Positions 17,014 to 24,389 of a DNA stretch of 64,000 bases are shown in pieces. The stretch is from Corynebacterium pseudodiphtheriticum DSM 44287 (GTDB lineage Bacteria > Actinomycetota > Actinomycetes > Mycobacteriales > Mycobacteriaceae), in NCBI RefSeq assembly GCF_000688415.1, contig NZ_JIAH01000005.1:1-64000 (forward strand), read 5' to 3'. The notes beneath the pieces were generated by a model, which saw only the letters and a list, made by a program, of their open reading frames with translations, did not search any database and was not told the DNA's origin. The translations under genes and the position numbers were made by a program. Numbering within the stretch: the first letter of the stretch is position 1; every line of letters starts with the position of its first letter.

Positions 17014-17325
17014 ATGCCCAAAAAATTTGACCAGGATGCGAAGGACCGCGTCGTTCGCTTGGTGGAGGATCGCATCCTGGCAGAGAACATGTCGATGCAG
17101 GCTGCGTGCCAGGCAGTAGCCCCAAAGTTGGGGGTTTCATGGCACACGGCTCGTCAATGGGCGCAGGCGGCTCGTCGAGAAGGACGCGTCACTAATCCGT
17201 TGCCTGAAGATCTTGTTGCAGAGGTGAGCAAGCTGCGTCGTGAAAACCACAAGCTACGCGACACTAATGAGTTGTTGAAAGCTGCCTCGGCTTTTTTCGC
17301 ATCGGAACTCGACCCGAAACGTTAA
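17014..17325 (+). CDS. IS3-family transposase orfA
   Basis: The 103-residue product is the helix-turn-helix DNA-binding subunit of IS3-type elements (KFDQDAKDRVVRLVEDR ... GVSWHTARQWAQAAR), followed by the leucine-zipper-like LRRENHKLRDTNELLKAAS that joins OrfA and OrfB. The frame is intact, but the partner orfB is not, so it is probably inert or could at most act as a repressor. Confidence 0.85.
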   Translation: MPKKFDQDAKDRVVRLVEDRILAENMSMQAACQAVAPKLGVSWHTARQWAQAARREGRVTNPLPEDLVAEVSKLRRENHKLRDTNELLKAASAFFASELDPKR

Positions 17326-17328
17326 GAA

Positions 17329-18126
17329 ATGATCCGGTTCATCGATGCGTATTGGGATCGTTTCACAATCGAGTTCATCTTCTACAACGGTGAAGAATAA
17401 TCGTGAAAGTGGCTTCATTACCTCGCGTGGTTACCACCAATCCAAAGCCCATGGTGCGCGCTTGGCTGTGAAGGCATCGCTATCGGTCGTGAGCAGACTG
17501 CCAGATTTATGCGTATGGCTGCCCTGTCTGGTAGAGGCAAAGGCGGGAGACCTGTCACCACCCGCACACCCAAAGGGCCGGATCTGGGGCCTGACCTCGT
17601 TAATCGTGAATTCAAAGCACCGGGACCAGGAAAACTGTGGGTGGCTGGCATTACCTATGTACGGACACGAAAAGGATTCGTCTACACGGCTTTTGTCACC
17701 GATGCGTACTCCCGCGGGATTGTCGGGTGGGCACTATCTGATTCGATGCGGACTTCAGGCGCTACCGCTCCAGGTGCTCAACCAGGCGATTGTCAGTGCT
17801 AAGGAAACTTCCAGGGTTGGTTTACCATTGTGACTACGGGTCGCAGTATGTCAGCGTTGTCTACAACGAGCGAGGTGCCCAGCACGGGATCACTGCGTCC
17901 ACCGGGACTATTGGCGACTGGTATGACAATGCTCTGGCCGAAAACGTCAACGACCCTTTACAAGAACGAGCTCATCCATACCTGCATGTGGAATGATGTT
18001 GTCGACGTGGAGAGTGCAGCCTTCGACTGGGCGAATTGGTGGAACGACGCAAGGCTTCATCAGAGCCTTGGCTACCGCACACCAACGGAGATTGAATCAG
18101 AGTTGTGGAGCCATCAACCAGCCTGA
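17329..18126 (+). pseudogene. IS3-family transposase orfB, frameshifted
   Basis: It starts MIRFIDAYWDRF and continues in several frames. A middle part (17509–17750) encodes SGRGKGGRPVTTRTPKGPDL and the catalytic-core region, and an end part (about 17955–18126) encodes NELIHTCMWNDVV and LGYRTPTEIESE. The helix-turn-helix linker region is shortened. The first catalytic Asp of the DDE triad is replaced by Gly (VAGITYV in place of VADITYV), so even a frame repair would not restore activity. Confidence 0.85.
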
Positions 18127-18218
18127 GAAATAATAGAAAATAAGGCATATGCCTAGGAACAAAACCCGGAGCACTTCAGGTGCTGGTTTTCCGACTCTAG
18201 ATTAGGAGTGGAATAAAC

Positions 18219-18620
18219 ATGCTGAAACCTCTGGAAAGCATCACAATTCTTTCGGTACTCGTGGCCCTCGCGCTCTATGTATTGATTAGCATTATTGCTG
18301 CCTCGGGTGACGGATTTCCGTTTCTTGTTGGCGCATTATTTCTTCTGGCCGCCGCTATCGCGGTTGTGCTTATCGGGATAAATATTTCGCTCTGGAGCCA
18401 TAAGCGGGCACGGTATTGTACATCCGCGATAGGAAAAATCGGCGCGTGGATAATTACCGCCGGAATTGTTATTGCAGTTGCTGCCGTTATTACTCAGCTG
18501 TTTCGTGCCGGTGGTTTTTGGGAACCGCTGTTTAGTGAGCTTTTATGGGTAATAACTGCAGCCACCGTACTACTGTGGCTGGGATTTATCTTTCTTATGG
18601 TTTCCGGGAGAACGCGCTAA
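18219..18620 (+). CDS. Four-helix membrane protein, unknown
   Basis: The 133-residue protein consists of about four hydrophobic segments (about 8–30, 35–57, 73–95, 103–130) with short charged loops (WSHKRARYC; C-terminal SGRTR). No family motif is recognised. The ATG at 18219 follows ttaggagtggaataaac. The gene begins just 42 bp from the IS right end, so it may belong to the original chromosome or to an earlier insertion. Confidence 0.6.
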   Translation: MLKPLESITILSVLVALALYVLISIIAASGDGFPFLVGALFLLAAAIAVVLIGINISLWSHKRARYCTSAIGKIGAWIITAGIVIAVAAVITQLFRAGGFWEPLFSELLWVITAATVLLWLGFIFLMVSGRTR

Positions 18621-18690
18621 GCCAGAATGGTTGCCCGCGAGGTAAAAACTCCGAAGAGATAAAAACCGCCACTAAAAACTGCCACGAAAA

Positions 18691-18730
18691 AACGCCGTGT
18701 CCAGCACGTAAAGTGCGCGGACACGGCGTT
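18691..18730 (-). terminator. Terminator of sodA
   Basis: A perfect 12-bp stem (aacgccgtgtcc / ggacacggcgtt) lies 34 bp past the sodA stop, and on the minus strand it runs into TTTTTT. It is a good intrinsic terminator for sodA. Confidence 0.85.
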
Positions 18731-18763
18731 CCTGCAAGCCGCAGCGATGATGCGGCGGAAGGT

Positions 18764-19366
18764 TTACTTCTTCGCTGCTGCGAAACGCTCTGCAACGTCG
18801 TCCCAGTTGAAGACGTTCCAGACAGCCTTGACGTAATCAGGCTTGACGTTCTTGTACTGCAGGTAGAAAGCGTGCTCCCACATATCCAGCATCAGCAGTG
18901 GGGTGAAGTTCACGGAAGTGTTGCCCTGCTGGTCGGTCAGCTGCTCAACGAGCAGGCGACCAGCAATGTGGTCGTAACCCAGCACGGCCCAGCCGGAACC
19001 CTGCAGGCCGAGTGCTGCTGCGGAGAAGTGCGCCTTGAACTTCTCGAAGGAACCAAAGTCGCGGTCGATAGCCTCTGCTAGCTCACCGGTTGGCTCGCCG
19101 CCACCGTTAGGGCTCAGGTTCTTCCAGAAGATGGAGTGGTTGGTGTGGCCACCCAGGTTGAAAGCCAAGTTCTTGGACAGCGCACGGATGCGGTCTGGGT
19201 TGGCTTCGCCGTTGCGCTCTTCTTCCAGAGCGTCCAAAGCTGCGTTAGCACCCTGCACGTAAGTGTTGTGGTGCTTGGAGTGGTGCAGCTCCATGATTTC
19301 GCCGGAGATGTGTGGCTCCAGAGCGTTGTAGTCATATTCGAGTTCTGGGAGTTCGTAAACAGCCAT
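18764..19366 (-). CDS. sodA: Superoxide dismutase (Mn/Fe family)
   Basis: The 200-residue cytosolic enzyme converts superoxide to oxygen and hydrogen peroxide. The four metal ligands are in place: His28 (ELHHSKHH), His77 ([10 protein letters not shown]) and the D-x-W-E-H pair ([12 protein letters not shown]). The [10 protein letters not shown] and ALGLQGSGW stretches look Mn-type, but metal choice cannot be fixed from sequence. Length fits the family. The aaagga at 8–13 bases before the start is a usable ribosome-binding site. Confidence 0.97.
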   Translation of the reverse strand: MAVYELPELEYDYNALEPHISGEIMELHHSKHHNTYVQGANAALDALEEERNGEANPDRIRALSKNLAFNLGGHTNHSIFWKNLSPNGGGEPTGELAEAIDRDFGSFEKFKAHFSAAALGLQGSGWAVLGYDHIAGRLLVEQLTDQQGNTSVNFTPLLMLDMWEHAFYLQYKNVKPDYVKAVWNVFNWDDVAERFAAAKK

Positions 19367-19541
19367 TATCGCTAAATCCTTTCGTTGGGTACATCGCCCA
19401 TAATAGGCACGTATAAGAATTTCGCAACATTTTTATGACATAAAACTATTCACGCACACCAAGCATCAGAGGATGCTCTTATAAACAAATACACAGCTGC
19501 ACGCGAGCTCCTTTCACAGTATTTAGCGAGCTACGCGGGCG

Positions 19542-19547
19542 TAGAAT
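19542..19547 (+). promoter_or_regulatory. Leaderless -10 box of msrA
   Basis: TAGAAT lies 6 bases before the ATG at 19554, and no Shine-Dalgarno is present. A leaderless transcript is likely. Confidence 0.55.
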
Positions 19548-19553
19548 ATCGGC

Positions 19554-20216
19554 ATGTGGATGTTTGGAAATAACCCAGAACTCGTCGCCGAAGAAGACGC
19601 CCTGCATGGCGGAAAGCACCCGGTCCTAGAAAACCCACGCCCGCATGCCGTGTTGGGTACGCCAATTACTGGCATCTGGGAAGACGGCCAGGCCAGCCTG
19701 ATTGTGGGCTTGGGGTGTTTCTGGGGTGTGGAAAAACTTTATTGGAACCTCGACGGCGTGGTGTCTACGTCGGCTGGTTATGCCGGTGGCGTGACGCCGA
19801 ACCCGACGTACCGGGAGGTGTGCACGGGGCGCACCAATCACGTGGAAGTTGTGCGCGTGGTTTATGATCCTTCTCAGATTTCCCTCGAGGATCTGGTACG
19901 CGTTGGTCTAGAAGCACACGATCCAACTCAGGGTTATCGGCAGGGCAACGACGTGGGTACGCAGTACCGCTCGGCGTTTTATACCGAAGGCCCAAACGCG
20001 GCGGAAGAAAAACAGACCGTCGACAAGCTTGTCGACGCCTACGGTAAGAAATTGCAGGCCAACGGCTACGGTGAAGTCACCACGGAGATCGCTACGCTGG
20101 CCGAGACCCCGGCGGGCGAGTACTACTTGGCGGAGGACGAGCACCAGCAATACCTGGAGAAAAACCCACAAGGCTATTGCCCGCACCACGGCACGGGCAT
20201 TGCCTGCAGTATTTAG
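19554..20216 (+). CDS. msrA: Peptide-methionine (S)-S-oxide reductase
   Basis: The 220-residue enzyme repairs oxidised methionine (S epimer). The catalytic Cys is in GLGCFWGVEKLYW, and the downstream SAGYAGG, EVVRVVYDP and GTQYRSAFY blocks are typical of MsrA. The N-terminal extension of about 45 residues is common in actinobacterial MsrA. Its gene is divergent from sodA, so two oxidative-damage genes share one 187-bp intergenic region. The gene contains the back-to-back decamer palindrome at 20018–20037. Confidence 0.96.
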   Translation: MWMFGNNPELVAEEDALHGGKHPVLENPRPHAVLGTPITGIWEDGQASLIVGLGCFWGVEKLYWNLDGVVSTSAGYAGGVTPNPTYREVCTGRTNHVEVVRVVYDPSQISLEDLVRVGLEAHDPTQGYRQGNDVGTQYRSAFYTEGPNAAEEKQTVDKLVDAYGKKLQANGYGEVTTEIATLAETPAGEYYLAEDEHQQYLEKNPQGYCPHHGTGIACSI

Positions 20217-20261
20217 GCTTGGTCGCTGTATCTTCGTTATCCCGAGGAGTTCACGCACACC

Positions 20262-20987
20262 ATGTTGACTGGCTGTCATATCGTTGCCCACCGTGGCTAT
20301 TCCGGGAAGTATCCGGAAAATTCGCCGGAGGCGTTTCAGCAAGCCCTGCAACTGCCCATTCATGGCCTGGAATGCGATATTCGCGCCAGCCGCGATGGGC
20401 AGGCGGTGGTGATTCATGATCCCAGCGTGGACCGCACCAGCAATGGCACCGGCATGGTCGCGCGCATGACGTGGCCCGAGCTGCAGCGGCTGAATATCGG
20501 TTCCGAGGATGCGCCACAACAACTCATGCTTGTCGACGATTTGCTGCGCATGCTCGGGAATAACTCGCACCACCTTTATATTGAGACCAAACCGCTGGTG
20601 CGGCAGGGGGCTGCGCTGGAAAAAGCTCTGGCGCGGGCGTTGCATCGTACCGGCATGGTTGCGGACCCTCGTGTGCACATCATTTCTTTTTCACATGCTT
20701 CGCTGCGCAGGCTCGCGAGTCTCGTGCCGCAGGTGGACCGGATTTATTTGCGCCGCGGTTGGGAACGGCGGTGGAACAGCCGCGATTTGATGCTCTCACG
20801 CCCGCATGCGCTGGGGCTTTCTCTGGACCACGGCAAAGCCAACCCGGCTGCGATTGGTGTGGGAGGCCGTCGGACGTACATGTGGACCGTCGATAAGCCA
20901 GAAGATATGCGCTGGGCGCGCGATCACGGGGTGAACCTCTTGGCGACGAATTGGCCGGAGCGTGCACTTAAAACGCTGCGGGAATGA
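20262..20987 (+). CDS. Glycerophosphodiester phosphodiesterase
   Basis: The 241-residue enzyme cleaves glycerophosphodiesters to an alcohol and glycerol 3-phosphate. It shows the GDPD signature: VAHRGYSGKYPENS with the catalytic His-Arg and Glu, LECDIRASRDG with the metal-binding Glu/Asp, and VVIHDPSVDRTSNG with the second His. It has no signal peptide, so it acts in the cytosol. It starts 45 bp after msrA and could be co-transcribed. Confidence 0.92.
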   Translation: MLTGCHIVAHRGYSGKYPENSPEAFQQALQLPIHGLECDIRASRDGQAVVIHDPSVDRTSNGTGMVARMTWPELQRLNIGSEDAPQQLMLVDDLLRMLGNNSHHLYIETKPLVRQGAALEKALARALHRTGMVADPRVHIISFSHASLRRLASLVPQVDRIYLRRGWERRWNSRDLMLSRPHALGLSLDHGKANPAAIGVGGRRTYMWTVDKPEDMRWARDHGVNLLATNWPERALKTLRE

Positions 20988-21091
20988 GAAGGGGCTGTAA
21001 ACATTCGTACGAAGACTCTGCTTGCCGAATAAGTGACTGTAAAGTACCGGGTAGCTCAACAAGCGATTGAACGTAACTGGGGGATGAAGCA

Positions 21092-22135
21092 ATGAGTGAT
21101 AAGCCAAGGAGCGTAGGAATTTCATCAGTAGGACCATTGCTTACGTTTACTGCGACGGATCTCGAACACGATCTGTTGGTGCGGTATGAGCAAGGGACAA
21201 TTTGGCTAACGCAGGCGTTGATGGGGGAGCTGTTCGGTGTAGATAAGCGTACTGTTTCTGAGCATCTTCGGAATATTTTCGCATCAAGAGAACTGGATGG
21301 GGATTCAGTTGTCCGGAAAATCCGGACAACTGCCGATGACGGTAAGAATTATCAGGTCAAACACTATAATCTCGATGCGATAATTTCGGTTGGGTATCGG
21401 GTGAACTCCAAACGGGCGACTCAGTTTCGCATCTGGGCTACTAAAGTGCTTCGAGATTTCACGTTGCGCGGTTTCGTTGTCGATAAGCAGCGCATGGAAC
21501 AAGGCGAGATTTTTGGGGACGACTATTTTGAGCAGTTACTCCAAGAAATTAGAGAAATCCGATTATCGGAGCGTCGCTTTTATCAAAAGGTGACAGACAT
21601 ATATGCAACGGCGACAGACTATGACAAGGATGCACCGGTTACAAAAACTTTCTTTGCTACGGTGCAGAACAAACTGCATTACGCGGTACATGGCCACACC
21701 GCTGCAGAGCTGATTCATGAACGTGCTTCGGCAGATAAAATGCATATGGGCTTGACAACCTGGAACAAAGCTCCAGATGGCAAGGTGCTGGCCGGGGACG
21801 TGACCGTCGGCAAGAACTATCTATCTAAAACAGAGATCAAAGATTTAGGGCGGCTTGTTGAAACGTTCTTGAACTTGGCTGAAAGTCGAGCTGAACGTCA
21901 GATTCCAACCACTATGGAACAGTGGGCGGGACTACTCGATCAAGTATTATCGATCGATGGTCGTGAGTTGCTTAAACATGCGGGCAAGATTTCTAAGAAG
22001 CTTGCTGATGAATTTGCGCTTGGAGAATTTTCCAAATTTCGGGTTGAGCAGGACAAGAGATTTAAGTCTGACTTCGATGCTTTCATAGAAGCAGGTGAAA
22101 ATGCGGTTGAATCCATCAAGAACGATGACGATTAA
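21092..22135 (+). CDS. RhuM-family protein
   Basis: The 347-residue protein carries the RhuM (virulence RhuM) signature: WLTQALMGELFGVDKRTVSEHLRNIF, a helix-turn-helix-like segment, then QVKHYNLDAIISVGYRVNS and RATQFRIWATKVLRDFTLRGFVVD. Members are scattered in prophage and island DNA of many bacteria and are thought to bind DNA or RNA; their role is not established. The gene is more AT-rich than its neighbours and stands alone, which suggests horizontal transfer. The start follows gggggatgaagca. Confidence 0.88.
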   Translation: MSDKPRSVGISSVGPLLTFTATDLEHDLLVRYEQGTIWLTQALMGELFGVDKRTVSEHLRNIFASRELDGDSVVRKIRTTADDGKNYQVKHYNLDAIISVGYRVNSKRATQFRIWATKVLRDFTLRGFVVDKQRMEQGEIFGDDYFEQLLQEIREIRLSERRFYQKVTDIYATATDYDKDAPVTKTFFATVQNKLHYAVHGHTAAELIHERASADKMHMGLTTWNKAPDGKVLAGDVTVGKNYLSKTEIKDLGRLVETFLNLAESRAERQIPTTMEQWAGLLDQVLSIDGRELLKHAGKISKKLADEFALGEFSKFRVEQDKRFKSDFDAFIEAGENAVESIKNDDD

Positions 22136-22202
22136 TAAGTTCACTTTGGGAACCGTCGGCATACGCTGCGGCGCTATGGAAAATGAGCAGGCAGCTATGT
22201 CG

Positions 22203-22208
22203 TAAACT
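22203..22208 (+). promoter_or_regulatory. Leaderless -10 box of the DUF5926 gene
   Basis: TAAACT lies 7 bases before the ATG at 22216. It fixes this ATG as the start over the in-frame ATG at 22183. Confidence 0.55.
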
Positions 22209-22215
22209 GGCGCGC

Positions 22216-23136
22216 ATGGCGAAGAAGAAAAAGAAGCAAGAAGACCTCCCCGAGGGAATGTCGCGTCGACAAGCAAAACTTGCAGCCCGGGCTGCGGAAC
22301 GTGCCAAGCTGGAAAAAGATCCACGCCCTTTCGCTGGGTTCGCGTGCGAAGCCGAACTAATTGCACTGCAAGAATTTGTGCCCTCCGGTTACGCGAAAGT
22401 GGATATCGCAGGCATCGATCGCACCGTGTGGCTGTGTAGTGTTTTGCCGGGAGCATCCGCAGCGATGATCCGCGATGAGCAATACGGCGGAGATGCCTTC
22501 GTCGCACTGCAGGTGCAAGCCCACGGCGTGAACCCGCACCATGACCTGGCCTACGCCCTGAACTGGGTGAAAGAGCACTCGGCTGGCGAATCGCTGGTGT
22601 CCACGGCAGCCGACGGCAACCAGCCGGAACTCACGGAACTGCTGCCGCACGACACCACGCTGGATATCCAGCTCGAGCAAGACTTTTCCTGGTGGATGCC
22701 AGAAGGCGCGCCCATGCCGGAGCAGGTTGCGCAGTCGATGCAGATGGCCAACGATTCCGTCATTGAAACCCACGCGATCGATGCCGACGCGCCGGGTGCT
22801 TTGTGGTGGTCGGATACCGGCAGCGGTAAGGCGCACATCCGCTGGGTACGCCCGGTGGACAACGAAAACGATTTCCTTAACGCCTTGGCACGCGTGGCCG
22901 CTCGCGGTGACTTGCACGTGGGTGAAGACACCAAGTTTGCCGGTGTGTTCCGTACTCATGGTGTGATTGCCCCAGTTTTTGATGTCACCCCGGAGCCAGC
23001 CGCGGATTCCTACCGCGAGCAGCTCGAACGCGTGAACCAGGCTTTGGAAGAAGAAATCTCCAACGACGCGCAGCTTTCTGCCGACGAGCGTAAGCAACTG
23101 CAAAACATTAAATCGCGGCAGGTCACCATCCGCTAG
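22216..23136 (+). CDS. DUF5926-family protein
   Basis: The 306-residue protein starts with a Lys-rich tail (MAKKKKKQEDLPEGMSRRQAKLAARAAERAKL) of the kind found in RNA- or nucleoid-binding proteins, followed by a folded domain beginning FAGFACEAELIALQEFVPSG. This is the actinobacterial family DUF5926, with no known function. No enzyme motif is visible. Confidence 0.85.
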   Translation: MAKKKKKQEDLPEGMSRRQAKLAARAAERAKLEKDPRPFAGFACEAELIALQEFVPSGYAKVDIAGIDRTVWLCSVLPGASAAMIRDEQYGGDAFVALQVQAHGVNPHHDLAYALNWVKEHSAGESLVSTAADGNQPELTELLPHDTTLDIQLEQDFSWWMPEGAPMPEQVAQSMQMANDSVIETHAIDADAPGALWWSDTGSGKAHIRWVRPVDNENDFLNALARVAARGDLHVGEDTKFAGVFRTHGVIAPVFDVTPEPAADSYREQLERVNQALEEEISNDAQLSADERKQLQNIKSRQVTIR

Positions 23137-23177
23137 TACCGCGGGGCAGCGGCTGCAGCCTCAGAGCAGCGGCCGCA

Positions 23178-23198
23178 GCCGCAGTGATCTGCGGTTTA
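23178..23198 (+). terminator. Weak terminator-like hairpin
   Basis: CCGCAG-TGAT-CTGCGG forms a perfect 6-bp stem with a 4-base loop, followed by TTTA, some 45 bp after the DUF5926 stop. A longer GC-rich inverted repeat (23149–23182) overlaps it. Confidence 0.4.
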
Positions 23199-23253
23199 GC
23201 GGCCTGCCGGAAGTGCGTGGAACAAAGACGCGCCAAAGATCGTTGTAGTTGAC

Positions 23254-24342
23254 ATGACATCATTATTTACGACTTTGGAACTTGGCCGCTTTAGATTGAA
23301 AAACCGCATGACCATGGCCGCGCTGACGCGTCAGCGCGCAGGTCATAGTGGGGTGCCGAGCGATATGCATGTTCGGTACTATTCTCAGCGTGCTAGCGCG
23401 GGCCTCGTAGTTACAGAGGGTACCTTCCCCGCATGGACAAATCGCGCGTTTCCGGGCCAAGCAGGTATCGCAGATGATGAACAGGCGGCCGGTTGGCGCG
23501 AGGTAGCCAACGAAGTGCACAACAGTGGCGGTGTCATTTTCATGCAGCTCATGCACGGTGGCCGCACAAGCCACCCGGATCTTATCGATGGAGCCCAAGC
23601 AGAAGCACCCAGTGCACTGGATTGGGGCGGAGAAGTTCGTGGGTTTTCCGGCAAAATGGACGCGCCGATGCCACGTGCACTGGAGACCAAAGAAATTCCA
23701 CGCATCGTCGAAGAATTCCGCGCTGCTGCACGTCGCGCCGTAGAAGCTGGAGTTGATGGCGTGGAGATTCACAACGCCAACGGATACCTGTTGCATGAGT
23801 TTTTGGCACCATCCGCCAACCAGCGTGACGATGAATTCGGTGGTAGCCCCGAAAACCGATGGCGATTGCCTGAAATGGTCATCCGCGCGGTGGCTGATGA
23901 AATCGGGGCCGACCGCGTCGGAGTGCGCTTTTCCCCAGGGCACAACGTGCAAGGAGTCATCGAAGAAGACGAAGCAGACATGGTGGCTACATATGGCGGT
24001 CTCATAGATGCCATCACGCCACTAAACCTGGCTTATGTTTCCTTCCTGCACGCGGAGCCGGAAGGTGAGCTGATGTCGACCTTAGCGAACAAAGCGCGCG
24101 CTAACGGTGTGACCAAAGTACTGATGAATGATGGGTTTGGCACCGTGACTACAAAGGAAGATGCCCAGCGGGAGCTGGAATTAGACTACGTAGATGCTGT
24201 TGTAGTCGGGCGACAGTTTATTGCGAACCCAGACTTGGTGCGGCGGTGGCACGAAGATTTGGTGCTGAACGAACCAGATCAAGCCACGTTCTATATGGGC
24301 GGCGAACGTGGCTATACAGACTACGAGACAATCGCGGATTAA
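23254..24342 (+). CDS. Old yellow enzyme-family alkene reductase
   Basis: The 362-residue TIM-barrel flavoprotein belongs to the NADH:flavin oxidoreductase/OYE family, which reduces activated C=C bonds using FMN. Visible marks are MTMAALTRQRA at the N-terminus, FMQLMHGGRTSHPD, GVDGVEIHNANGYLLHEFLAPSANQRDDEFGGSPENRWR with the substrate-binding H-x2-N and the family signature, and VVVGRQFIANPDL near the C-terminus. The natural substrate is unknown. Confidence 0.92.
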   Translation: MTSLFTTLELGRFRLKNRMTMAALTRQRAGHSGVPSDMHVRYYSQRASAGLVVTEGTFPAWTNRAFPGQAGIADDEQAAGWREVANEVHNSGGVIFMQLMHGGRTSHPDLIDGAQAEAPSALDWGGEVRGFSGKMDAPMPRALETKEIPRIVEEFRAAARRAVEAGVDGVEIHNANGYLLHEFLAPSANQRDDEFGGSPENRWRLPEMVIRAVADEIGADRVGVRFSPGHNVQGVIEEDEADMVATYGGLIDAITPLNLAYVSFLHAEPEGELMSTLANKARANGVTKVLMNDGFGTVTTKEDAQRELELDYVDAVVVGRQFIANPDLVRRWHEDLVLNEPDQATFYMGGERGYTDYETIAD

Positions 24343-24369
24343 CCACTAGCTCTGTAACCGATGAATGCG

Positions 24370-24388
24370 CCCCTGCACTAAGCAGGGG
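24370..24388. terminator. Bidirectional hairpin between convergent genes
   Basis: CCCCTGC-ACTAA-GCAGGGG is a perfect 7-bp stem between the ends of the OYE gene and lcpB. There is no T-run on either side, so its strength as a terminator is uncertain. Confidence 0.5.
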
Positions 24389-24389
24389 A

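Larger units (their letters stand above)
16966..18176 (+). mobile_element. IS3-family insertion sequence copy 2, defective
   Basis: The element is bounded by imperfect terminal inverted repeats: aagtgccccaggttttgttcc at 16966 and the complement of aagtgctccgggttttgttcc ending at 18176. At 1,211 bp it is near the usual IS3-family length. It has the two-ORF layout (orfA at 17014, orfB from 17329), but orfB is broken. I see no target duplication. Confidence 0.85.
8923..20037. repeat. CGTCGRCAAG decamer family: its two paired copies (8923–8940, 20018–20037)
   Basis: The range spans the two sites where forward and reverse copies touch: 8923–8940 in the kinase gene and 20018–20037 in msrA (a perfect 20-bp palindrome). 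Other plus-orientation copies start at 1409, 2651, 11717, 13221, 21805, 22264, 26339, 26696, 28427, 29111, 29689, 31728, 32357, 40807, 51140, 52243, 53470, 59682, 60149 and 62824. Other minus-orientation copies (CTTGYCGACG) start at 2964, 20529, 30580, 31225, 31575, 36128, 41360, 46938, 50474, 52730, 53813, 62804 and 63471. All 37 are within genes. Function unknown. Confidence 0.75.

Noticed and set aside
13399-18176. A functional composite transposon
   Set aside because: Both IS copies are defective and the outer flanks show no target-site duplication, so only an IS-flanked island is claimed.
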